A DNA stretch of 64,000 nucleotides, taken from NCBI GenBank assembly GCA_947561395.2, contig OX387187.1:35631829-35695828 (forward strand). Reading direction: 5' to 3'. The notes below the pieces were generated by a model. That model was not told where the DNA came from, searched no databases, and worked only from the letters and a program-made list of their open reading frames with translations. The stretch's first letter is position 1; every line of letters starts with the position of its first letter. The DNA is from Buxus sempervirens. Taxonomy: Eukaryota > Streptophyta > Magnoliopsida > Buxales > Buxaceae. Made by a program: the position numbers and the translations under genes. This document shows, in pieces, positions 13,225-24,311 of the stretch.

Positions 13225-13271
13225 TCCGCATAGTATGTGCGGACATGACACGTCCGCACATACTATGCGGA
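13225..13271. repeat. Perfect 20-bp inverted repeat with 7-base loop
   Basis: TCCGCATAGTATGTGCGGAC (13225-13244) is followed by 7 bases and its exact reverse complement (13252-13271). Two further TTAAAGTGCGGACG copies lie at about 13125-13165. Confidence 0.95.
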
Positions 13272-13429
13272 CACGCACATTTTAAATGGGCGGAATTCAA
13301 ATCTTGTCCCATTTTGAGTAATCTTATCCGATTTTTATCTGATTTTTTATTTATTTAAAACGTAAAAATCGAGATATTTTATAAAAATGATTATTTTATT
13401 CCCGATTTTTATTTGTTTTATCCTTTTCT

Positions 13430-13830
13430 GCTTCTTTGCCACATGAGCAGTTTTTCTGAAACTTTGACTCGCCATAACTCCGCCATATCATGTCCGATTT
13501 TAGCAAACTCAGTGGTGTTGGAATCAGGTTGAGATTCTCCATCCACTGAATTAGAGTTTAGCAGCAATTTCGAGTTTTTAGTAGAAGTGCAAAACTGCTC
13601 CCTGGAAACCAGTTTTGCTTATATCTTCCTCTCTGGGACTTCGATTCCGACAAACTCAGTTGCGTCGGAACCATGTTGGGATCCTCTGTCCTCTGGGATC
13701 AAGTTGGGCAGCTGAACTGGGCTTGAGTAGAAAGGCAATTTCTGCTCCTCCTAAGTTTGACCAGCTCATAACTTCTTCATCCGGACTCTGATTCGAGCAA
13801 ACTCAGTAGCGTTAGAATCGTGTTGGAATT
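13430..13830 (+). repeat. Degenerate tandem module, about 150 bp, three copies
   Basis: The phrase 'gcaaactcagtggtgttggaatc' recurs in diverged form near 13503, 13649 and 13797, each copy beginning with 'cataact' or 'tatatct' and a 'tccg' element. Confidence 0.6.
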
Positions 13831-15288
13831 TCCTATTCAATGGGAAGAATTATGGTGGTTAATTTGCACCAGACCTCAAGGTTTGACTTTTTCAGTTAGG
13901 ATTTTATTCTTTTATTTCTGGAAGTGCAAAAATGAGGTGCTGATAGTACCATTAAACACAACACCATTCCTCTCTTTCCAAATAGCCCAGAACAAGTTTG
14001 CGACTCGAGATAAGAAAAACACCCTGTTAAAAATCGGCCAAGGAGCTGGAGATGAGATTAAGTTGGAGAGCCACAAAAAGCAAGAAAGTTGCGGCCCCCA
14101 TGACTAGGATGCTCCTCCAATCTTCTTTAGCCCAATTGCACGGGGAAAAAAAGGGCATTGGAGAAGGAGATGGGGAATACTTTCAGAAGCGCCCTGGCAC
14201 AAAATACAAGAGGAAACAATATTACCAATTCTAGAGTTTTGTAAATCAGCTGTAGGCAAGGCCCCTTTCAAACATTTCCATAAGAATAATTTTATTCTAT
14301 TATAGCGTCTAAGGTGCCAAACCTTTAACCAAATGGGGTTTTATGACTCGTTCACACCACCTAGAATGAGGCGATAAGCAGAGGAAACCGAGAACATACC
14401 TGATGTAGAAGCGGATGGACATCGTATGCAGCAGAGGCTGCATACAGCCTCTCACATGAAGGCTGTGGGCCCCCTAAGTGAATGGTTGGGCCCTCCAATG
14501 AATGGTGGGACCCACCCTCTGCATGTGAGAGGCTGTATGCAGCCTCCGCTGCAGAGGATGCGAGTCCTGTAGAAGCGACCCAATACCTGATATCTTTTGT
14601 TAGGATCAATGAGAGTCGACTTGATCTTATTAACCATAGCAGGGTCCCAAAACTTATTTAGCAGATCCATATTCCAGCTACAATTATCCACATTAATCAA
14701 TTGACAAACCTTGGATAGATGAAAAGAATCATGTTTCCTCTGAACTCCAACACATCCGTTACTTGCATTAATCCATTGATCATCTGTGATGCTGATATCT
14801 CTTCCATTGCTAATTATCCAACCGCTGCCCTTTGTCACCCATGTTTTCATTTGTTGCATCTACTTCCAACCAAAGGAATGTTTGGGTCTACTAGGAGCTT
14901 AAGAATTCAGAATTGTGGAAATATATGTCCTTCATGAGTCTCGCCCATAGACCAGAATGATTGGTTGTTAGGTGCCAAGCGCTTTAAGAATGAGGGCCCT
15001 ATTCATGTCTTTGGATCTCTTGATATTCAGCCCCCCATTCCTCCATGTAAGAGTTATTTGTTCCCAGCAAACCAAATGCAAGCCTTTGTTTTGATTGTTT
15101 TTCCAGAAAAATTCTCTAACCATTTGGTCTATTTTATTAGTGACTTCCGCCGGAAGACGCAAACAGTTCATTAGGTGAATTGATTGAGCTCTGAGGGCGA
15201 ATTGGATGAGGGTCAACTTCCCCATCTGAGCAAGCAGCATCGTCTTCCAACCAGTGAGTCTTCCCTTCATTCGGGCAAGCAGATGTTA
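13830..15288 (-). pseudogene. LINE relic: reverse transcriptase C-terminus and zf-RVT domain
   Basis: Read on the minus strand, 15270-14968 encodes the C-terminal part of a plant LINE reverse transcriptase (GRLTGWKTMLLAQMGKLTLIQ start, FFW, WRNGGLNIKRSKDMN). Next comes the linker with GSGWIISNGRDISITDDQW (14859-14580). After the inserted MITE, 14340-14100 gives the zf-RVT segment (LFLWKCLKGALPTADL, a C-x2-C pair, HLL-x2-C). Bases 14020-13905 give the downstream FWAIWKERNGVVF motif. Several stops and shifts break the frame. The copy is 5'-truncated at about 15288, where similarity stops abruptly. Confidence 0.85.
14414..14567. mobile_element. Mutator-like MITE inside the LINE relic
   Basis: The 154-bp insert has inverted termini. 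An arm of about 30 bases with GAGGCTGCATACAGCCTCTC at 14430-14459 pairs with its counterpart at 14522-14553. It is flanked by TGTAGAAGCG at 14404-14413 and 14568-14577. A 10-bp duplication fits Mutator-like elements (9-11 bp). It sits between the linker and zf-RVT parts of the LINE, so it is younger than the LINE. Confidence 0.85.
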
Positions 15289-15739
15289 TCTGTTTGGTGT
15301 TATTTCTATTGGTTATGTGTTGGTTATGCGTCGGACCAGTGTACTCTTCTATTTTATGGTCAATATTGTGTTCATCATAATAATATTTGTTTATCCTTTG
15401 TGGTCTTTATTTATTATGCTTTACGTAATGATTTTGTTTCTAAACCTTCTGCACTTGTAAATCGATAATTTCTGTGTTTGATGTGGTGATGGAAGATGAT
15501 GGGAAGGGAAGTACAATGAGGCTCTTTCAATAATGTTATCGCCAAAGGTCTTACAATTTCTCAAAAACAAAGATATCAAAATTTTAGGATGAGTAAACTG
15601 AACAGCAAAATTTCTTTTGATATCTTCTTTTTACAGGAACTATCTTGTGCAAGGCATTTGATAACGATCCAAAATATGCACAAATACAATACACCACCTA
15701 ATGCTACCTTTGCTGGAAATTGAGGATCTCACACACACT
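15289..15739. other. Spacer between the LINE relic and the basic-region gene
   Basis: No gene or repeat is recognisable. The right end should contain the 3' UTR of the minus-strand gene that stops at 15740. Confidence 0.4.
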
Positions 15740-16282
15740 TCAGTCCACTCTATTGCGTGCAGCTGCTTTCCAATCTCTTCGGCCATGCTTAGTTCCATTA
15801 GATTCATGGTTATTCAAGTTTACAGGATGCTCAGACTGGAGATTGCTCTGTATAGGTGTATCAGCCTTTACTTCTGAGGGCAAAGAGTGCTCCTTTTTAG
15901 CAGATGTTAATGCCAGGCCAGGGACGACTGGTCCAGGTAATGTGACCTCTGGCTTGCTTTTTGCAGGTGCACGTCTTGCATCTCTTTTCCAGTCTCTTTG
16001 GCAACGTACGCGGCTAATGCGGTTACTGAAAATCCCACTCAATTGTGATTCATCTCGAGATGAAGTTGATTGACTAACAAGAATGGTCTTCTTCGTATCT
16101 GCTTCACGACGCTTCCGGGCCCTGTATCTGCGCTGCCGGTCTCTGTTCTTAAGGCGACGGACCAAAATGTCATCATGGCTTCTAGTCTGTTGCTCTTGTG
16201 GACCAATAGGGATCATCAAATTACCATTTTGTGTTTTAAGATTCATGTCAAACCCGTCTATTTTAGATAGAAGTTGCAGTAT
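15740..16282 (-). CDS. Plant protein with bZIP-like basic region, terminal exon
   Basis: The terminal exon runs from an AG acceptor at 16284-16283 to the TGA at 15742-15740. From the first ATG in the exon (16246-16244) it encodes 168 residues. Near residues 30-50 lies a dense basic block, NRDRQRRYRARKR, which keeps the N-x7-R spacing of a bZIP DNA-contacting region, but no leucine heptads follow. The C-terminal part has conserved-looking RDWKRDARRAPAKSKP and RRDWKAAARNRVD blocks, so the basic RDWK-xx-AR motif occurs twice. Upstream, a short exon (18202-18257) and a first exon (ending 18592) have good splice signals, but a stop interrupts the frame joining them to this exon, so they are most easily read as 5' leader. 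I recognise no named family. A nuclear, nucleic-acid-binding role is inference from the basic block. Confidence 0.65.
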   Translation of the reverse strand: MLQLLSKIDGFDMNLKTQNGNLMIPIGPQEQQTRSHDDILVRRLKNRDRQRRYRARKRREADTKKTILVSQSTSSRDESQLSGIFSNRISRVRCQRDWKRDARRAPAKSKPEVTLPGPVVPGLALTSAKKEHSLPSEVKADTPIQSNLQSEHPVNLNNHESNGTKHGRRDWKAAARNRVD

Positions 16283-18860
16283 CTGCAAGAATATAAAGAG
16301 AGAGATAGAATAGCAATTGCAGGACTCTTAAGTATGTCTTCAATTTCACAAGATGGACTACAAGTCCATGCTTCCATCAATACACCATCAAATTGGTGGC
16401 CCATACATTGTTGCGTTCAACATACTGACCACTCTTGCATTGTCAATACAAATACCAGAACCAACTCATATACTTGATCAAATCAATCAAATTCTTTTGG
16501 TTCATAAGCAAGAGTAGGGAAAACTATCTCTGACAATTCAAAGAATATGCGTTGCAAATGGTTACGGTTTTTTTAATAAGTGTAATTCCCATACTCTGGA
16601 CAATCCAACAGGTCTTCTGTTGACTACAGATGCAGGTGTTTCTGTGTACATGTTTGTTTATACCTTGATTGAAAATTTGAATAATATATCAGGTGGTCGT
16701 ATGCTCCTAGTTGTTTTGTCTGGAATATTTAGATATCTGGTGTTAATGGCCTCTACTAGAAATCACTTATTATTGAAAAGATCCACTATTTGGGTAAAAC
16801 TTTAACAATAGACCTTACCTTTTTGAGTAAATTGTTTGACACTTGCTGTAACAAACATCTGCAACTTCTCCAGCATCTCTCACAGAAAATTGAGAACTCC
16901 AATAGAGTAGCTGATGTTGTTGACCACAATGGATTCAAGTTAAAAAGATTCAACCTCTACAATAAAGTTTTGAGCACATCTTGTACATTGTGAATTCATG
17001 AAAAGCGTAAAGTATTTCAAGGCGCATTGTTAAGAACTGAAGTGCTGGGGGTTAAGATAGTTAGGGCATGACCAAGGGAGACAACTAAGGTGTGAGGAGG
17101 TACCTATTAAAGTATCTAAGAGGATAAAAGTAAGTCCCCATGGACACTTGGATGGATACAATGAGAAAGGATTTGGACACTCATAATCTAACTGAAGATA
17201 CAATTGTTGACAGATTGGGTTCTAAGAACAAGATTTTAGTTTGGGTAAAAAATTTTGTTTGTTTTTATTGTTATTATTGCATTTATTGAAAACCAGATTT
17301 TTGCACATAAAACAGGTAACTTATCCCAAAATCAATCTTGAACCTTCAGAAGTTTTAAGGCAATAAAGGGTTTATGTGCTAAAGTTTTGATGGAAAAGGA
17401 AACCCTAACTTGACTGGTGGAAGCCATGGCCGTTCCTTTATTGATGAAGATCCTTAAGAAGCAACTTCAAGCAGCCACAAAGTTACCAGTTGCCACAAGG
17501 GCTCTGTGAAACCCAAACGGCACAGACACAAGGGTATTAATGGTTTTAAGAAATTTTTAGTGCACAATATCAAAAAGCTAGAGACTTGCTGTACGGAGAT
17601 TGCACAAGGTGTATCCACAAGGAACAGGAAGGAGATAGTTGCACAAGCTTCACTTTGATGTTGTTGTCACAAACAGACTAGTGAGGTTGCACAGCCAGTA
17701 GGCCGAATGAGGCAGTGCCATTGTTTCCTATGCAATTGAGTTATGTTCATTTGGGCATGCCTTGAATTTTGTTTTGAGTAGTGACTTTGCCCCTTTTGGC
17801 CATTGGGGATTGCTTCCATGTCATGTTGCTCTGATCATGAGAACAATAGTGTCAACTAAAACAAACAGTTTTTTGGGGAGGAAAATAAACTGACCAGGTT
17901 TGATCCCCTAAAAAAATACCTAAAATTTTATTTCCTTTTTTTTTTTCCCAACAAATGGCATATGGAGGAAAGCTATTTCAGAATCACCTAATGATATCCC
18001 TAGTTTTGTTCTGTTAAATGTAAGATAATAATCGGTAAGACATTAAAACATAGTTTTAAATTGAAAAACAAAATTTCAAACAGTTTGAGAGCATGTCATA
18101 ATCTTAAAAACACAGCAAGATATTCTTCAATCATCCACTCCAAAAACCAAAAAGATAAAGTTTTTATAGTATGTTGATATGATTTTTCTTTCTTCCAGTA
18201 CCTGATTCAAACCGGAACACGAAAAGGATTATTGGAAATATACATGGGCATTGATCTCTGAGAGCTTTTTACAGAAAAAGAACTCTAATATTCCTTGCTC
18301 ATTATCTCTATGGTCACAAGGAGAATAAAGAGATGGTATACATACAGGGAATTCAACAATGCACCTAAAACAAAGAGCATGCAGAGATCTTGCACAGAAG
18401 CATCATAAATTTTCAGATATAAACAAAAGGAACATGAAACAAAATCCATGCAACCCTCCACACCTCCCCCGAACCCAACCCAAACAAAAAATAAAAATAA
18501 AAACCAACTGAAACCCAATATTCGCAGAACAATGAAAGAAGTGTAGCAAATCCAAACAAACAGAATAAAGTGCGACAAAGAAAAACCATACCTTCCTGGA
18601 GAAGAGGTTGGAACATAGAGCTGACGGAAACAAAATATGGGTTTGTTTGGTTGGTGTGGATGAGAGAGAGAGAGAGAGCTGTTAATAATGGTAAAAGAAG
18701 AGGATTTGGGAGGTAAAGAAGATGGGTTTCAACGTGGGGTTGTTTAACTGTGAAGGGCAAACGAAGCTGAGGTTCTAAGGATTCAGACAGAAACGGCATT
18801 TCAGGTCTATTTGGCGATCTTAACGAGAAAAGGCAGCACATAACCCGCAACAAGCATTGT
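16283..18860 (-). other. Probable 5' leader exons and introns of the basic-region gene
   Basis: On the minus strand a first exon ends at 18592 (GAAG|GTATGG). Within it an ATG at 18616 opens a reading frame that ends after 17 codons if spliced to the next exon (18257-18202, acceptor CTCTCAG, donor CAG|GTACTG). That exon then joins the terminal exon at 16282. If correct, the ATG is an upstream ORF. The 1.9-kb intron 16283-18201 holds nothing recognisable. Confidence 0.45.
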
Positions 18861-18930
18861 CCAGGTCGTGGTACGGAACCTTAGTAAATAAGCATATAAG
18901 TTTATAATTTCGGAATCGAAGGAAACACAA

Positions 18931-19015
18931 GGGGTGGTGGCGCAGTTGGCTAGCGCGTAGGTCTCATAGCTTCTGAGTTATCCTGAGGTCGAGAGTTCGA
19001 GCCTCTCTCACCCCA
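18931..19015 (+). tRNA. tRNA-Met(CAT): Elongator tRNA-Met (CAT) with 11-nt intron
   Basis: The 85-base gene folds as a full tRNA: acceptor GGGGTGG pairs with the terminal TCACCCC, followed by discriminator A; the D-arm is GCGC...GCGC and the T-arm GAGAG-TTCGAGC-CTCTC. The anticodon CAT is at 18965-18967. An 11-base intron (18969-18979) lies one base 3' of the anticodon, the canonical position. Elongator tRNA-Met is one of the two plant tRNA families that carry introns. T-runs just downstream (from 19019) can serve as Pol III terminator. The A and B boxes look intact. Confidence 0.96.
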
Positions 19016-19932
19016 ACTTTCCTTTTACTTTACCTTTTCTTTTAATACTAAAATAATATTTTTATTAATTTTCTTCATATTTATTTTTATTGATTAGGGT
19101 GTTAGGGTGCCCTTGGAAGAGCTCAATATAAACATACGTATGAAGTCTAATCCTAATAGCCTCGGTCGATTGCCTGCCATGGTTTTTGCCCCAGTGATTG
19201 CATTTTTTTTAACTTTCTCAAACGAAATTGGTCTGTCTAAGCCATTTCTTAATAGTGGTTTACTCATCAAACGATAAGGAGTTTGATGGAGTATTGTCCA
19301 CCTTATGTTCCTGGCCGAACTTTCTCCATTACTCCACATCTATTCAATAGTGTCATAGATTTGCTCCAAAGCTGATTCTTGTATGTATCAACCTGCAACC
19401 GGATTAACACATTAAGATGTGTCATTTAATCAATTACTTGTAAATTTTAAATAATCATGGAACAAAAATTCTGGGTTAATCAAATCTTAAGAGTAATTCT
19501 TATACATGGTTGTTTCCAATGGCATTGGATTTAGCTTTCATAAGCTTTTAATTTCATAATGAAAAATATGAGAACCAGTGATTTTGACCGCGTTAGGGTT
19601 TCAAACGTTTTCTTGTATATGTCAACACCCTTCTTCATTGAAGCTGATGTGGATTAAAACAATTGGCTATGTACGAGCCCACTTTTACGAGGTCGTCCGT
19701 AGACGATATGAATCCTACTCTGCCCACCCTAAATGAAATTCCTGGCTACACAATTGCAGCCAACAATTAATCCCAATGTCTCAAAATGCCACTCACAAAA
19801 CCTGAACCATCCCTTTTCATCAATCCATCAAAGTCGAATTTCTATCATAGAGTTATGACAGACCACCATAGCCAATCTTCTGTTATCACCCTTTAGAATA
19901 TACCTATAGAACTTGTGTTCTAATTAATTTTA
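19016..19932. other. Spacer after the tRNA-Met gene
   Basis: Nothing recognisable. An 81-codon open frame on the minus strand (19339-19094) has no family I know and no supporting context. Confidence 0.4.
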
Positions 19933-20133
19933 CTAGTGCACGTGCAATATTGCACGCAAAGAGAGGGAATAGTTTTAAAACTGTCCAGATATTAAACGAA
20001 TAATTAGAGTTATGACTATTTTAGCACTATATTAATTATTCTTTATCAACGATTGGTAAGGGCTTTTCAGGGAAGTCGTGCATAGTTGTTGGCAAGCTTT
20101 CCAGGGGCCTATTCTCATTATATATAGTATAGA
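19933..20133 (-). mobile_element. Non-autonomous Helitron copy 1 (201 bp)
   Basis: On the minus strand the element begins TCTATACTATATATAATGAG and ends CTAG, with a perfect palindromic hairpin GTGCAATATTGCAC 9 bases before the end. The flanks are A on the 5' side and T on the 3' side. The TC start, 3' hairpin, CTRR end and A|T insertion site are the full set of Helitron hallmarks. It has no coding capacity. Confidence 0.88.
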
Positions 20134-20334
20134 TTTGCAACTTTATTCTTTTGGATTACTTCACTTGCATTTTGTGGGACATTCTTTGGATGTATTTTAA
20201 TTCTTTCAAATCTCATTTTGTTTCTTAATATCCACAGCTGCCAACATATGCAAATAGCTTTTCCCATATTGTCCAAGTCACTTGCCTTGATAGCATTTAA
20301 ACAACTTAATTATAATGTCCAAGACTATTCATCT

Positions 20335-20337
<3 letters not shown>

Positions 20338-20374
<37 letters not shown>
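20338..20374. repeat. (TA)n microsatellite
   Basis: About 18 uninterrupted TA dinucleotides. Confidence 0.95.
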
Positions 20375-20381
<7 letters not shown>

Positions 20382-20639
20382 CATACTTACAAGCTTTCAA
20401 ACTTGTTTAGTGAAAATAAAATTTTTAAATAAACTGATTTGATATCCAATATCATTTCCACAGAAGGTACAATAACAATCTACATCAATATTTCTAAATG
20501 CTAAGTTAAATCTCTTTCTATTTTATCTATATTTTCTAAAGTTTTCTTGCAAAGCTAGCAACTACTTATGATTCTTACATGAGAACCCCCCAAATAATCA
20601 GAACTTAGAAGAGGGGCTAGGAAAACAAGTGATTGATTT

Positions 20640-21006
20640 ACCTAGAAACAGGGGTAATTATCAATTGCAAACTTAGTTATTGCGTCAGCTACAAAGTTTA
20701 CTTCTCTAAAGATATGCGAAATAGAATAGAAATCAAAATGACTGCATCTGAACTTTGCTTCCTCAATGTTCTCCACTGACCAAGGGACCTCACGGATTTC
20801 CTTATGCGTAAAATTGACAATGCTTTTTGAATCACATTGAACTCAACATGTTCGATATTCATAGCCTGAGCTAGTTTGATGCCTTTGAGTAGCCTATGGG
20901 CTTCTGCTACTAGACCTGAAGTCGTACCCAGATTGTGAGCAATTGCAGCCTTAAATTCTCCATCAGGATCTCTATAGACGACACCATTTGCTGCTCTTCC
21001 ACCCAT
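20640..21006 (-). pseudogene. LINE RNase H relic (minus strand)
   Basis: The minus strand from 21006 reads GGRAANGVVYRDPDGEF, then LVAEAHRLLKGIKLAQAMN, then past a shift FVADAITKFAIDN near 20650. These are the GG-x2-RD, AEA and VAD-x2-KF signatures of the RNase H domain at the end of plant LINE proteins. The first catalytic Asp region and all of the reverse transcriptase are missing. Confidence 0.7.
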
Positions 21007-21494
21007 TTAATATGTTCAGTTATTTATTCCAAAAAAATTATTAGTCGTATATGGTACGTAGGATTCAAACGGATGAGTGGTGATGTATGTTGGTTGATGG
21101 CGATGATGGTGAAAGAGAGTTATGGTATGTGATGATGGTGAATGATGAATGGTGGTGATGATTAGAAATGTTTGTTATGTGGTTGTGGGCAATGCAGAGT
21201 AGTGGTGAAATGCCACTACTTGTTTATAGAGTTTTCCATTTCTTTATAAGACATTTATAATGTCCATGCTTGTTTATTTTAAAAAACCCCAAATGTCATA
21301 TGTTCAATTTGGGCATTATGCCACCTTAAATTGCCTAGAACAAGAAGCCCAACGCTATTTATGATTTGGATGGCAACCAAACTTTCCCAAGCAGATAGGA
21401 GAGTTTGAAAAATCTCTTCATTGCCCGAATTCCCTTTTGACACTAAATACCAATAAGCTTTGAATCCCAAGATATCCACGACTAAGAATGTGGT

Positions 21495-21876
21495 TCATGG
21501 GTTAGATATTTGGCTTAACACCTCTCTCTCATAAGATTGAAGGAGATTCGAAGTTGGTCATATCCTTTGTTAACAAGGACTGAGGAAGTGGGTTTAATTC
21601 TCTGGAGTATTAGAGGTATTATTTTGGAAATCCAAGCTTTGGAAATGACCATTGTGGAAGTTAATTATGTTCATATATTCAGAGAAGCAAATCAGGTGGC
21701 TGATCGTCTTGCGAATCATGGGTTAGATTTATTTTCATGTTGTTGGTTTAATAGATCTCCCCATGCCATCTCATCTCCGCTTTTCAATGATGCAAGGGGA
21801 AGACTGTATAAGTGATTTTTTTTCCTAATTAATATAGTTTATGTTTTTTCACCCAAAAAAATAAAAATAAAAATTC
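21495..21876 (+). pseudogene. LINE RNase H relic (plus strand) with A-rich tail
   Basis: The plus strand encodes GLDIWLNTSLS, then EGDSKLVISFVNKD, then in another frame FREANQVADRLANHGLDLFSCCWF. The order matches the E-x-DS and NQVAD-LA motifs of LINE RNase H. The copy is frameshifted and ends in an A-rich tail from about 21854, so this is the true 3' end of an insertion. It is a 5'-truncated dead copy. Confidence 0.75.
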
Positions 21877-21927
21877 ACGATTAAGAAATTGTTGTCTACG
21901 TGAATTTAATTCAATTGATATTTACAT

Positions 21928-22229
21928 ATGGACCTCACTGTACTCTCAACCCCAGCTTTTGCGGGTCAAGCCCTGAGGAACCGTATGAGAGGTATTTTTG
22001 TAACTCTAGGTGTTTCTTGTATAAAACCCAAAGTTAGGGTTTTTTTGCTTTTTGTTGAGAGATTGTGTTATTCTTGGCTAGGAGAAGGTTGTGTATTTGT
22101 AATCCTATTTTTACAGATTTAACCCCATCATCCGATCCTCATAGATAGGTATCTTTATTGAACAACGTAAATCACGACTCTTGTTTACTTTATTTTCTGT
22201 TTTGGTTTATTGGTGTTCGTTTTCTCAAC
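21928..22229 (+). mobile_element. Possible copia-type LTR tail
   Basis: The arrangement 'gagaaggttgtgtatttgtaatcc', then 'gaacaacgtaaatc', then an end in CTCAACA resembles the R-U5 end of plant copia LTRs. A related 'gaaccacgtaaaatc' phrase occurs at 40084-40100. I see no partner LTR or protein domain. Confidence 0.3.
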
Positions 22230-23303
22230 AAAAATTTCTCTAAAAGAAAACAATCTTTACATGCCAGTCAAAGAAAGTTTTGAATCTCTAATCTTGACCA
22301 TATTCCACTAAACCAAAGAAATCCTAAAAGTCTTTGAGATTGAAAATAAAATTTTTTTTCTTCATACTTCTGTTTTATAATATTTTAACCTTTTTTGAAA
22401 AATTTTATTCATATCCTCCACTAGGCAAACCTTGTTAATGTCTATAACAGAATCAAATGTCCCATCCACATCTGAAGCATTGTTTCATGACAAGTGGATT
22501 TCCCCTATTGGCTATCATATATCCTTTCCAAACTAACTGGTTGTCTGCTTGTTTGGTTTTTATTTTGTTTAATATTATTCCCATTATGCAATCAACCACT
22601 TTTATATAATCACCAAAAATCCCCACCTACCCAACCAGCATATTCCTTTCATTAATTAATCTTAAAGACTTTTCAAAGTTCCCTTTCTTTATGGGTTATA
22701 TAAATAATTTCTTAGCTTTTAGTCAAAATAATGCCTAAGTTGTTAAATAAAGATTAGATCACATTAGAGTGTGAAAATCTCCATGGTTAAGTAGACTCCA
22801 TAACTGTTTTATCCAAAGATCAAAAGAAATGGGCCACCTCCAACTTGACAATAATTGCTTCCCCTCTCAAGTATAATTTTGAATTTTGTCAAAATTTTTC
22901 AAATTTGGATGGGGTTGATGAGAAAAAAGAAAACAATAAAATACTAATAAAAGGGTCCAAAATTTTGACCACAAGCTTTCAAAAATTGTGGACATTAGTG
23001 TATTGCAAGTTTCGATCACACAAGCAACTTTATATGTGAAGGCAACTAAAGGAATGGAGGGGTATTAGATGAAAGGTTCCTTGATTGCTTGACAAAGCCA
23101 AAACCAAACAAGATGACAAGGAGGCACATCCAAAGGACTTATTAACAGTATCTCCTAGGCTAGTATTGCCAGGGAAATGTCCATGAAGATGGAGCAGTCG
23201 ATAGGGATTGGTGAGTTATGATACGTCAAACGTTGCATTAGTATGCAGAGAAATTTTGTCCAATTCAGTTTCTTTCATTTTCCGACCTCGCACAAATGTT
23301 GTG
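22230..23303. other. AT-rich spacer without recognisable features
   Basis: No coding region, RNA gene or structured repeat seen. Confidence 0.4.
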
Positions 23304-23501
23304 TCCTATAACATATATATAAAAAACGAGAATGGGTTCCTTGGGAAGCGTGCCAACAACTATGTAAAACTTTCCTGAAAAGCCCTTACAACTATAAAGG
23401 TATTTTAAAATATGGTTAAAATAGTCAAACTTTGCTTATTCATTTCAAATTAGGATAGTTGTAAAATTGTTCCCTCCTTTTACGTACGGTACTCCAACTA
23501 G
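23304..23501 (+). mobile_element. Degenerate Helitron copy 4
   Basis: The plus strand carries a diverged version of the family at 19933, 31697 and 38612. It has 'cgagaatgggttccttgggaag' near the 5' end, 'cctgaaaagcccttac' in the middle, and 'ttttacgtacggtactccaactag' at the 3' end, finishing CTAG but followed by A rather than T. The 5' terminus is decayed. Confidence 0.6.
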
Positions 23502-24296
23502 AAAAATTAGACCATACATATACATGTTCGGTTTGACTTGATTCAGTCAAACCATCAACCAAAATCTGAACCATAGCTTCAAAACCAATCAATGCCGGTT
23601 TGAGTTGGTTCTAAGTTTTAATCGAGCCAAGTTACACACGCCAATTTAGGGGATGAAATCGTTTTTTATCACAAAATCTATTCTGCAGCATCTCACGGTT
23701 AGTGTTTTGTTCATATTTTTAAATGTGAAACATCACATCAACTGAAAAGATGGAAATATACCGCGGCCGTGGAATGTTACACCATTTCAACCCCTAATTT
23801 GGCCTCGGGTCCTTTTTCGTCGAAAAGTCCCTCGCAGTCGCTTTAGGACTGCGGTGGAAATCAAAGAGGTCGGTTGAAAGGATTAAAAATTTGACAAAAA
23901 AAATCGAGTACTTCTTCAGGCAGGGCCGGAGAACTAGAGTCCCTCGGCAACTGGTCACGGCGGGACCCACACGGGTTACGCACGAACGAGTTCACATAAC
24001 TAACGGTAAAAGTGACACGTCATGTGAACGCGCGAGTGTGACAAACGGGCGAGTGGGAAGAGGGTTGTTGTTTATTACGGACTCTTTTCTTTACCTGTTC
24101 TTCATTTGACTTAAGTTTCGTCTCATTCTCTTTACTCCGTCTGAGAATGCCGAACGTCATTCGGCAGCATCTGCTGCACAAGCGTTTGACAGCTGAGCGC
24201 GTTAGCAACTAGGGTTTTCTGGGTCGTCTTGAAAACGAGTCTACCCAATAAATCTAGTAAAAAAAGGAACCAAAGAGATAGAGACTGAAAACGAGG

Positions 24297-24311
24297 AGAG
24301 AGAGAGAGAGG
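24297..24311 (+). repeat. GA microsatellite upstream of the VQ gene
   Basis: A (GA)n run ahead of the HAIKU1-like gene, in sequence likely to be promoter or leader. The leader between here and 24966 is T/G-rich and contains a minimal upstream ORF (ATG GAT GAT TAG near 24852). Confidence 0.6.

Larger units (their letters stand above)
11051..13830. other. Non-coding, retroelement-like sequence
   Basis: No protein gene is recognisable. Bases 11290-11640 carry degenerate repeats rich in GGGCCC and AAGGCCCA. A minus-strand TATA-like box lies near 13095, next to repeated GCGGAC motifs. Bases 13430-13830 hold three imperfect copies of a module of about 150 bases, with 'cataact' followed by 'caaactcagt'. 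A comparable 'cataact' module occurs in solo LTR D (62600-63460), which suggests an LTR or leader of a long-LTR retroelement. Sequence just left of solo LTR B ('ggagtcgcca', 8705) matches in reverse the 'tggcgactct' near the end of LTR D, so LTR B may have landed inside such an element. Confidence 0.4.

Noticed and set aside
19094-19339. Minus-strand 81-codon frame downstream of tRNA-Met
   Set aside because: No family recognised, and short frames of this size occur by chance here.
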